Origin: Triticum aestivum
Taxonomy: Eukaryota > Streptophyta > Magnoliopsida > Poales > Poaceae
DNA: 64,000 nucleotides
NCBI RefSeq assembly: GCF_018294505.1
Contig: NC_057808.1
Coordinates: forward strand, 355,434,696-355,498,695
Direction of reading: 5' to 3'
The position numbers were made by a program, and so were the translations under genes. This document shows, one piece after another, positions 35,341 to 45,087 of this stretch (position 1 is its first letter; every line of letters starts with the position of its first letter). The notes below the pieces were generated by a model. It had not been told where the DNA came from. It made no database searches and was given only the letters and a program-made list of their open reading frames with translations.

Positions 35341-36755
35341 AGCCGGGAGACGAGTTCGTGAACGAGGAACCTGTTGAGTACGCTTACGAGGATCAAGCTT
35401 TCGACAACTCTGAGAACCTTGCAGGCAAGATGACCACCCCTCGGAATCACTTCTATCTTTGCTTTGCTAGTTGTTCGTTCTATTGCCATGCTGCGCTACC
35501 TATCACTTGCTATATCATGCCTCCCATATTGCCATGTCAGCCTCTAACCATCCTTTCCTAGCAAACCGTTGTTTGGCTATGTTACCGCTTTTGCTCAGCC
35601 CTTCTTATAGCGTTGCTAGTTGCAGGTGAAGTTGAAGTTTGTTCCTTGTCGAAACATGGATATGTTGGGATATCACAATATCTCTTATTTAATTAATGCA
35701 TCTATATATTTGGTAAAGGGTGGAAGGCTCGGCCTTATGCCTGGTGTTTTGTTCCACTCTTGCCGCCCTAGTTCCTGTCATACCGGTATTATGTTCCTTG
35801 AGTTTGCGTTCCTTACGCGGTCGGGTGATTTATGGGACCCCCTTGACAGTTCGCCTTGAATAAAACTCCTCCAGCAAGGCCCAACCTTGGTTTTACCATT
35901 TGCCACCTAAGCCTTTTCCCCCGGGTTTTCGCGAGCCCGAGGGTCATCTTTATTTTAAACCCCCGGGACCAGTGCTCCTTCGAGTGCTGGTCCCAACCGA
36001 GCGATGTCCGGGGCCCCTCGGGCAACCAGGGTCTTGGCCTACCCGAGTTGGCTTCATCCGTTGTGCCCTGAGAACGAGATATGTGCAGCTCCTATCGGGA
36101 TTTGTCGGCACATCGGGCGGCTTTGCTGGTCTTGTTTTACCATGTCGAAATGTCTTGTAAACCGGGATTCCGAGACTGATCGGGTCTTTCCGGGAGAAGG
36201 TTTATCCTTCGTTGACCGTGAGAGCTTATGATGGGCTAAGTTGGGACACCCCTGCAGGGTAATATCTTTCGAAAGCCGTGCCGCGGTTATGAGGCAGATG
36301 GGAATTTGTTAATGTCCGGTTGTAGAGAACTTGTCACTTGACCCAGTTAAAATACATCAACTGCGTGTGTAGCCGTGATGGTCTCTTCTCGGCGGAGTCC
36401 GGGAAGTGAACACGGTTTGAGTTATGTATGATGTAAGTATGAGTTCAGGATCACTTCTTGGTCATTGTTAGATGACGACCGTTCCGTTGCTTCTCTTCTC
36501 GCTCTCTTTTGCGCAAGTTAGCCACCATATATGCTTATTGCCGCTGCAGCTCCACCTCATTACACCTTTCTTTCCTACAAGCTTAAATAGTCTTGATCTC
36601 GCGGGTGTGAGATTGCTGTGTCCTCGTGACTTACAGATTCTACCAAAACAGTTGCAGGTGCCGACGATGCCAGTGCAGATGATGAGGTCAATCTCAAGTG
36701 GGAGTTCGATGAGGAACGTGGTCGTTACTATGTGTCTTTTCCTGATGATCAGTAG
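35341..36755 (+). other. Candidate spliced acidic mini-ORF inside the chromovirus LTR
   Basis: Segment A (35341-35424) follows a 3' splice-like TTGGGTAG and reads PGDEFVNEEPVEYAYEDQAF, then DNSENLAG. It ends CAG|GCAAGA, a possible GC-type donor. Segment B (36658-36755) follows ACAGTTGCAG and reads [20 protein letters not shown], then YYVSFPDDQ and a stop. Joining A to B keeps the frame (GCA G + GT GCC). Both are about one-third Asp/Glu. Segment A is kept in the 3' LTR at 58284-58367 with one Glu to Lys change. An alternative exon start at GTTGCAG|GTGAAG (near 35625) is also in phase. No transcript evidence can be seen, so this is a prediction. Confidence 0.4.
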
Positions 36756-37038
36756 TGGAGCCCAGTTGGGACGATCGGGGATCTAGCATTTGGGGTTATC
36801 TTATTTTCATTTGGATCTTGACCGTAGTCGGTCTATATGTTTATATTCTGGATGATGTATGATTTATACTTATGTATTGTGTGAAGTGGCGATTGTAAGC
36901 CAACTCTTTATCCCATTCTTGTTCATTACATGGGATTGTGTGAAGATGACCCTTCTTGCGACAAAACCACAATGCGGTTATGCCTCTAAGTCGTGCCTCG
37001 ACACGTGGGAGATATAGCCGCATCGTGGGCGTTACAAG

Positions 37039-37053
37039 TTGGTAATCAGAGCC
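37039..37053 (+). promoter_or_regulatory. Primer-binding site of the chromovirus
   Basis: TTGGTAATCAGAGCC follows the 5' LTR by two bases. It resembles the initiator tRNA-Met PBS TGGTATCAGAGC with one extra A. Confidence 0.75.
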
Positions 37054-38190
37054 ATTCCCGACTTAGGAGCCCCCTGCTTGATCGAATCGCTGGCGTTGTT
37101 GAGTCTAGAACAAAAATGTTTTGAGTCTTAGGATTATATATATCGGAGAGTAGGATTGTTTTTACTCCTCAGTCCCTTCGTCGCTCTGGTGAGGTCTCCT
37201 GACGTAGAAGTTTTGACTCTTCTCTCCTCAAATTTCACTAAAATTTTTTTTAGGATCACGCGGGTATCTTGGAATCGTTCCGATGGTTTTGTGACGAGAA
37301 CATTGTTCTTGGTGCCTCCTGAAATTTAGGGGTTGTGGCAGTGTCCCGGGGAGTTGAGCTCCGAGGTGTTGTCGTCACAATTTTATCGTTGCAGTTCTGG
37401 AATACCTGAGTTTCGCCGACATCGAAATCTCTTTTGTGCAGTTGTTGGTGAGATCACTCGACGCCACCCAGTACTGGGGTGGGAGTTCGGGAGTATTGCC
37501 ATAACTTGTATAACTGATGCTTTTCGAAGGTTGAGGTAAACGATTTCCGAAGGTTTCTTGGTTATGTGTTGACGGATGGATACAGCTGGATCTAGGGATT
37601 GTTAGTTTGGGTGATATATTTTGTGTCCCCTGTATCCCCAACACCAGATTGCATAACCAGAAAGTTTCGGGAGTTTATAAGTGGGAATTCTAGTAGCCTT
37701 AGGATATCTTTCCGACAGACGCATGATATGAGATTGGGGTTCGACGTCTAGTGGTCCGCCTGTACACGGTTGGTTTTACAGTGGTCTCGTAGTGTCTTAA
37801 AGAGTCCTTGGCTATGCCGACTCGGGGACGCTTCGTATGTCATGTGCACAGCCTTGTACATGATGGTGCTGTACGATTGAGCCCGTGTGGGCCCCACCAC
37901 GAAAACTTCGGACGAAATCTCTATCATATGTTTGTTCTGGCTTATTCTGCAAGCCAATACTTTGTTTTGTTTTCATTTGTGGTATTCGAGTTGCTTCGAA
38001 GGCATATGTTGATTCCATATCTTTTTCAAGTGGCTTCTCAACTTATAGAAGTGTGATGATTTACTATGGAATTCATTCGTTCATCCTCGTTCGAATGTTT
38101 ATTGTGAAGACTATATGTTGCAATTTCTATCCGTTGATTCAACTTATCTATTTGTCTATCAAGATGCTAACGGATGTCACCCTCTTCAGG
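37054..38190 (+). other. Untranslated leader of the chromovirus
   Basis: About 1.1 kb between the PBS and gag, with no domain. Open frames here are short, apart from one that runs into gag and lacks recognisable residues before 38191. Confidence 0.6.
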
Positions 38191-39041
38191 ATGGCTCCGC
38201 CAACGCGTCAGAATCCGGATCGCAATGAAGGGAGTCAAGCGAACCCTCTGCCACCACCTCCGCCTCCGGAGGCATGGCAAGCTATCACGGCAGCCACCAA
38301 CGCCAATGCTCAGATGATTCTGCAACTCTTGCAAGAACGCACCCAAGGGCAAGGCAATCAAGGTCAAGGCAACAATCAGCCTCACTTCGCTACACTCAAC
38401 CAGTTTCTCGCAAATCAGCCCAAGTCTTTCAGCTACTGTGCCGAGGCCACGGATGCCGATGATTGGCTCGTGGACATCAACAAGCATTTTGAATGTAGCA
38501 ATGTCAGGCCTGAGGACTATGTCAAGTTCGCTTCTTTCAGCTCAAGGACCAAGCTGCTGATTGGTTCACAATACAAAGACCAGAGGATCGTTGATCACTT
38601 GGACGATTCTGTCGGACTTCAAAGCGCACCACATTCCACAAAGTTGTGTGAGAGTTCGCATACAGCGTGAGGAGTTCCCAATCGTTCCTGAGAGCCTAGA
38701 GGTGGCAGACATTCTGCCTGTGTATAAACAACATCACAGGTGAGCTTCAGAAGAGATCGGCTCGCTTCGCTGTAAACAAAGCGTTCCTCTCGTTTGTCAA
38801 CTTACCAAGAGCATGCCTGGATCTATCACTTCAAGGTTGCCTTAGAGAGGATCTGTGCAGAAAGTATAGCTTCTCGTTTCTTGTTCTTCCAGCATCAGGT
38901 CAACATAACAAAGTCGTTTGATCAATCTCTGATGTGATAATGGAATTCTGTAATGACAAGAGGCTCGCTCAGACCTCCAAGCTGATTGAGGCCTGACCGT
39001 CTCTCTCCGGCAAGAACGCAAGATGGTCCTGAGATGCAGTT
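38191..39041 (+). pseudogene. gag of the chromovirus, N-terminal part
   Basis: An ATG at 38191 (MAPPTRQNPDRNEGSQ) opens a gag with a Pro-rich start, a Gln/Gly-rich stretch and a capsid-like domain (EATDADDWLVDINKHFECSN). Near 38540 a frameshift is evident, because the next conserved block (LKDQAADWFTIQRP) is in another frame. A stop follows at about 38593. Tat copy 2 inserts after GATGCAGTT; gag resumes at 52080. Confidence 0.75.
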
Positions 39042-39042
39042 T

Positions 39043-39560
39043 TGTCGTGGAATTGTCACGGCAGATGTCCTCAAGCTAGGACTTAGTCGTGGAGCCATCG
39101 CCGCTAGGAAGCTTGAAGGGGTTAAACGGGACAAGGAACACGAGGGTTTATACTGGTTCGGCCCCTTACGGTGAAGGTAAAAGCCTACGTCCAGTTGAGG
39201 TGGTATTGATTAGGGTTTCGATGACCAGGGAGCTTAACTGCTATGCCTGGCTCTCGATGAGATCTTTCTTGTCCCTAAACCGCTGCCGGGTCGTCCCTTT
39301 ATATAGAGAGGTTGACGCCCAGCAGCTCTCAGAGTCCCGGCCGGCTCATAAGAGTGTCCGGCTCGGACTCTCAACTATTCTTGCCTTACACTACAAGTTC
39401 TACCATAATGATGATTGTAACTACGGGCCTTAAGCCATCTCCGGGTCTTAAGCCCATCTTTGGCCCACCGTCTTCAAGCTTGGCGCCGGGCTTCAGGTGA
39501 TGACCATTATGAGTAACCCGGCCCCTCTGGCGGGTGACTCTAAGGTTTATATCCTCAACA
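39043..39560 (-). repeat. 3' LTR of Tat copy 2
   Basis: On the minus strand it reads TGTTGAGGATATAAACC at 39560 to CCACGACA at 39043. TATATAAA is at 39298-39305. A purine-rich tract (TCTGGGGCCTAA) precedes it on the element strand, which marks it as the 3' LTR. Confidence 0.92.
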
Positions 39561-39838
39561 TTAGGCCCCAGATTGATTTGAGCCGGCTCATGTCAATCTT
39601 CAATTCTTTCGACAGAAAATCTCCGGCTTACAATTGCGTGAAGGCCATAACCCGGCGTGACGTCATCCTTGGATTCCGGGTAATCCGCCGTGACGTCATC
39701 TTCCATTAAGTCCGTTTTTACTCCACCATATCCGCAACGGATCTTATCTTTACTGCCATCCCGAAAATCGAGGCGTTTTATGGTGAGATAACCGCGCCGT
39801 GGCCTCCTCGTTTCTCGCGCCACTTATGAGTCTGGCCT

Positions 39839-39846
39839 TATAAATA
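39839..39846 (+). promoter_or_regulatory. TATA box of the antisense gene in Tat copy 2
   Basis: TATAAATA followed by GCCCGGCC lies 279 bp inside the 3' LTR and points opposite to the element. A leader of about 150 bp then reaches a strong 5' splice site (GTAAGT, 40019). Its position and strand fit a dedicated promoter for the gene at 40640. Confidence 0.65.
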
Positions 39847-40018
39847 GCCCGGCCCGTTGAGCCTCCAGCAGCCGTCTTCCTCCTCGCGCCACTGCTCCTT
39901 CGCTCGAGCTCTGTTGCTGTCGCCGCCGCGGGTCTCTCCTCCTCACCAACTCCGGCCGCTGCATCAACCTGTTGTGTCCAGAGAGAACGGCGGCGACCTC
40001 CGCGACTCACCAGCACCT

Positions 40019-40623
40019 GTAAGTCCTGGCTGCCCCGTAGAACAGATCTGCGGTAGGGTTCGTCCTGTTCTTCCGTGTTCTTCGCCGTCGCCCACGAGCT
40101 CTTGGTAGTTTTTATTTTTACTGCCCTTCTTGATCTTAGACCTGTATAGAACCACTGCGGCGTAGCTGTTTGGCACCCATTTCAAATGCAAGTAGACCTC
40201 TTTTTACTGCATAAAGGCCCGTTCGAGCCCAAGAACTTCCTCTGCGTCTGTTTTTAGGTCTAGAAACTTTCCTTTTCAGCCGACCGTTTTGATCCAAATT
40301 ATTTACTGCAATGTGTGAAACCTGTTTTCACCACACTTAGTAAAAAACTGCACCGTTGAGTCATGGCGGTTTACATTTCCGGTTTAAAGAAACCACGCGC
40401 CGTAGACCTTCCGGCTCAAAGGAGGCCATGCGCCATAAAATTTCCGGCTCATCTGTGACAAGGTCGTAGACAATCGAATTACTCTCAATACCTCCAGCGG
40501 CTTAGATAACCCGATGCACTTAGATATATGTCATTAGGCCCCTCCATAAGCCGCCACTTTAACACTGAACTGTAAATTTCCTCCGGCTTATAATTAAACC
40601 GGGCATGTTTCCTTTTATCATAG
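40019..40623 (+). other. Predicted 5'UTR intron of the antisense gene
   Basis: The donor CACCT|GTAAGT (40019) and the acceptor TTTTATCATAG (ending 40623) bracket 605 bp of T-rich, non-coding sequence. The acceptor lies 16 bp before the start codon at 40640. Confidence 0.55.
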
Positions 40624-40639
40624 GCTTCCGACTTTCACC

Positions 40640-43600
40640 ATGCCTCCCAAAGCTCCCAAAGCACCCATCACTTGCAATTGGATGAGGTCCAACGTCACCG
40701 ACGAGACCTTAGCGGACTTTGTAAAGTCGGGTTACCTGCCCAAGAAGGACGTCATGTCCTACCGTGCCCCTGACCCATCAGAGGAGAGACCACAGCCAAG
40801 GGACGGGGAGGTGGTAGTTTTTGCGGATCATATGAGCCGGGGCTTCGCACCGCCCGGCTCAAAGTTCTTCAGAGATGTGCTGAATTTCTTCGACCTGCGG
40901 CCTCAAGACATAGGACCCAACTCGGTGTCAAATATATGCAATTTCCAAGTGTTCTGTGAGGTCTACCTTGGAGAAGAGCCCAGCCTGCTGCTCTTCAGAG
41001 AGCTCTTCTACCTGAACCGTCAGAACGAGTGCGCCAACGGGCCAAGCTTGGAACTTGGTGGCATCTCCATTCAGCGACGGAGGGACTGCCTTTTCCCTTA
41101 CGCCGAGCCGCCAAGCCACCCAAAGACTGGAACCAGACGTGGTTCTATTGCCAAGACACGTCGCCGGCTGATGAGAGCCCGCTGCCCGGCTTTCGCCCCT
41201 CGCGTCTGGAACCAACACACCCTCTGTCAGACAAGCTAACTCAAGCGGAGCGCCAACCTCTGCTCCCCACCATTAACAAGATCAAGGCTCTCCTGGGCAA
41301 TGGTCTCAACGGAATTGACCTGGTCCGGGTCTGGATCTCGTGGCGGGTGATCCCCTTGAGCCGCCGCCCCGGCTTAATGTGCGAGTACACAGGCCGGAAA
41401 GATGACCCCCTACGACACAGCCGCAACGATCTTCCTGAAGACGTTGCTGAGGACATGACCAAGGCTCTTTTGAACGAGAGCTTGGCAGACTGCGGAAGGA
41501 CCGGGTTAAGCCCCTTCTGCAAGACCAACCCAGCCCCAGCGGTAAGCCGCTGATCTGAACATCTTATTTTCTTCTGTAGATAGCTTTCATCTGAACTTTA
41601 AGAAATCGTCATTGTACTTTTCAGGCTGATGACAAATTCTGGAAGGTCAAATATGATCATGAGGCGGCCAAGAAGGCCAGGAAGGCTAAGAAAGCCGCCA
41701 AGAGAGCCGCTCCCCGCAAGAAGGGAAGCAGGCCTACTGCTTCAGAGCTGCTGCAACTAAGCGACAGCTCCGAGTCAGAGGTAAACCCTGAACCTGTAAG
41801 CTTTTGTTGTGTTTGTTGTTTATTTCTGTCCGCCTTATCAATACTGTTCATCAACAGGATGACACCGGAGCCAGTAACCCGGTGGTTGACGAGGTAATGA
41901 CACTTTCCTCCGACTCGGAGCCCTTGCCAAGGCTGAAAGTCCGAAGGGTAACCCGGAAAGTAAGATTTTCACATCCTTTAGCTTATCAAGATCCTCAATT
42001 TCTTTTGAAGCAACAGATTCATGAGAGTCGGCGGCACACCCGGACTAACAAGGACGCCGACCTCTCTTCCGGCTTACCTGACGCGTCGAGGAAACGCCGG
42101 ACCGAGGTGATCTCAAACTTGTACCCTTTTCATCCTTTGGCGGGTGTTATACGTCAACCGCTCAACTCTTCTGACTCAAATTATCAGGAAACTTCCCCCT
42201 CTTCTGGCGACTCTATGCAGTCGAACCTGCCGGCTTTCAAGACCGTGCCCGGGTAATGATGATCATCTCATGTTGTACTTGTCTTTACTTACACTTTTGT
42301 GCTTAACCTTTTTGTCTTTTCAGTGCCCAGGCAAAACTCAGCAAAAGGGCGAAGAAGAACAAGCCGGTCGAAGAGCCGGACTTGCCTGAACCGGAGGTAG
42401 CCGCTCAAGAACCGCCAGCTGCCTCTGCTCCTGAAGCCACTGCTCCAACCGACAAGCCAATAGCAGAAGCTTCTGCTAACCCGGAGGCCTCCAGCTCGGC
42501 TCAACCAGCAGATGACCCGGATGTGGTAATCACCCGGACGGAATTTGTTGAGCCGGGGAGACCTACTGCGCTGGCCAAGTGCTCCGCTAAGGAGGAGTTG
42601 TTAGGGCGCCACCGGGCCAATCTGGACCTCACCGACTATGCCAATCTGAGCATCGGAGAGATCATCTCCGGCTATGTCAGCCAGGTGCACAAGAGCCGGG
42701 ACCTAGAGATTGCCATGGTGAACCAGATTCAGCAGAAGTCTGAGGTATCACTCTTCTGTCTTCTTACTTACTGCATAGTTATCTTGTTATTCTTACCATA
42801 CTCTAGCCCCCAAGTCTACTACTCATGATAGAATATGTTGTAGACTTAAGTTCCGGTTTACTCGTTTGACCCGGTAATTTGTAAATAGAAACGTTCGATA
42901 TGCATTAGCCCCCAAGTGCCAAGTGTCTTTGCTTGGAAAGTGCTTGGGACTTTTAAAATTGCATAGTAACTGTTCATCCTATGACCCGGAAATTATGCAG
43001 GCTGCTGGCAAGAAGTTTGAAGCTGACATCTCCGATCTCAAGACCCGCCTGAAGACGCAAGAAACTGAGACCCGGAAAGCCAATGCCAAATTTGTGTCCA
43101 GTATTGCTGCGCAAGAAAAGCTGAAGACGGACTTTGACGCTGAACGGAAGGCTTGGGCCGAAGAAAAGGCTACTCTGGTGAACCGGGCCGAACAGGCGGA
43201 GAAGGCTCTGACAGAGAAGACCGCCGAACTCTCCGGCTTAAAGCGCCAAGTGTCCCAGATGGTTGCCGCAATCTTCGGTAAGTCATTCCACCGGCTTTCG
43301 TCCAGTTTATAATTTTTATGTCTCGTAACCCATCATTGTCGGCGGCTTATCTTACTCTGTTAAACAGGTCCCAGAAGCGCCAACCTCAACCAAAGTGTGG
43401 TGACCAAGCTGAAGGCCGTGTACACCCTGGTGGAGCAACTCTACACCGGGTCACAGCGCGCCTTGGCCGTGGTGGCCCTATCCAATGAGGTGCCGACTCA
43501 CCTGGCGGAAGTTCTTCGCCGGCTTGCCGTTCTTCCTCAACGTGTCCAAGAGCTGCGGCGGGCCTCTGCAAGAGCCGGAGCCATAGCCGCTCTGAGCCGG

Positions 43601-44011
43601 GCCAAGGCGTTCCTTCCAGAATTAGACCCGGCGGACATTGCCCTCGGCTATCCCAGTTTGAAGGAAGACGGCACCCCCTTCGACCAAAGGGACTTTGCAG
43701 CCTGCGTGAAGATCGTGCGCCCGGTGGCCACCCTCATTGGAAATGACACGGATCTGACCAAGTACCAGCCGGGTTACAATGCAGAAAATCAGAGGATCCC
43801 CACTCCGCGTTATGAAGCTATCAGCTTAGTTCCGCCGACTCGTAAGCACACCTTCGCCCCGGAGATTGACCCGGCCGGGTTAATTGACGAGGAAGCTCAA
43901 TTTGAAGCTCTGAGCGGCATTGACTGGAAGTCGTCAACTTTCCAGGTCTTGGGAACAGCCGGAGGAGCGGAGAGGGATGAGCCGGAAACTTCAACCCAGC
44001 AAGCATCGTAA
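40640..44011 (+). pseudogene. Antisense gene of the Tat element (putative gypsy-type transposon domain protein)
   Basis: This is a multi-exon gene on the strand opposite to gag-pol, between pol and the 3' LTR, as known for Tat elements such as Grande, RIRE2 and Retand. Coding exons by GT-AG sites with matching phase are 40640-41541, 41625-41780, 41858-42252, 42324-42744, 43001-43277 and 43368-44011. The third may contain two further short introns (41960-42016 and 42107-42187). The N-terminal domain (KSGYLPKKDVMSYRAPD, then FFDLRPQDIGPNSVSNI) resembles the Pfam putative gypsy-type transposon family. A Lys/Ala-rich linker, an acidic Pro/Ala-rich region, a strong coiled coil in exon 5 and a helical C-terminus follow. 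One base appears lost near 41124, shifting the frame. Function is unknown. Confidence 0.75.
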
Positions 44012-44529
44012 CTCTGCAGGCGGCTTATTAAACAATGCTTCACCCTTTTGGACTCGATGAGTCTTGTAATAGAATAGGACCAACACTTTAACTTTGCCGT
44101 GCCATCGTGCACGCGTTGAATGCTGAATTCCATTGAAGTTGTCTCCTTTATACTTCTCCGGGTCATAATTGATCATTCATTTTCCTTAAGCTCAAATAGT
44201 TGCCTTTAACTATCCTGCATAGAAAGACAAATCACAAGTCTCTAGGCGGCTTACCGTACTGAGAATCGTAGTTTTAGACATATAACCCGGAAGATGAATC
44301 AAAAAAGACTGGTCCTCAATTATGTCCCGTAATAACACACTTATCGGCCTGCAAGCACACTTCCGGCTTATATAACCCGGGTAATAAGGTTGGTACCTCA
44401 ATTCCGGTTTACCAGTCTTAATAACGCCGATTGTATTCGACTAGTACTGTAAATCAAAGTTAAGCCGGCAAAGTGAGACCCGCCGTGCATACTTGAAATA
44501 ATCAGAAGAACTTGCTATAAATCAGAAAA
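44012..44529. other. 3' flank of the antisense gene, non-coding
   Basis: No coding region is seen on either strand. This is the converging intergenic space between the antisense gene (plus) and pol (minus), with AT-rich sequence that would hold the antisense gene's polyadenylation region. Confidence 0.5.
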
Positions 44530-44935
44530 ACTTAGGGGCTTCCGGTTCGAATACGACCAGAGACCCGTCCCAAAGGGGTTATGCTAAGATTCGAATGCGA
44601 TCATATAGCCCCCAGTGGGTGTGGCGATGCCAATCAAGAGGGTACCGACAGCTATGTTCTCTTTGGTTCGAATACGACCCATGTTTGAACAGGAAGCCCC
44701 CAAATGACCTTAAGAATTGTTTAACGACGCTGATTCGAATACGATCCACGTCGGTTCCCAAAGGGGTTAAACTATGATTCAAATATGATCAAAGAAAACT
44801 CCCCAATGAGCTCGGCACTTTGCCAATCAAATGGGTATCGACAGCTATGTTCTCTTTGGTTCGAATACGACCTATGTTTGAACAGGAAGCCCCCAAGTGA
44901 CTATATTGTGTATGGCTAGATTCGAATACGATCAT
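44530..44935 (-). repeat. Tandem repeat block in the 3' untranslated part of Tat copy 2
   Basis: Two units of about 193 bp align, for example GACAGCTATGTTCTCTTTGG at 44647 and 44840, followed by TTCGAATACGACC and GTTTGAACAGGAAGCCCCCAA. Each unit contains several forms of TTCGAATACGA; seven are seen, near 44546, 44590, 44669, 44731, 44777, 44861 and 44920. Such 3' tandem repeats are known in Tat/Ogre elements. Confidence 0.8.
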
Positions 44936-45087
44936 AAGCCGGATCCTCCTTCAAGTTATCATATGATCTTGTAATGAAAACAACACGTTCATCTTTGGAG
45001 GAGAAAAAAGGACAGAGGTCCTGCTTTATTGCTTATCATAATATATACATGGCTTAGAGAAATATGTACATTATGAGAGCCGGTGGC

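Larger units (their letters stand above)
32864..37036 (+). repeat. 5' LTR of the chromovirus
   Basis: It runs from TGTAACACCCCGCATG to GGGCGTTACA (4173 bp), followed by a tRNA-Met-type PBS. It contains a TATA-like box (TATTTATA, 33399-33406) and a GC-rich leader (33420-33830). A T-rich, intron-like stretch rich in TGCCATG follows, then two short open segments that look like exons (35341-35424 and 36658-36755). The 3' LTR (55812) matches it closely outside the GC-rich leader. Confidence 0.9.
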
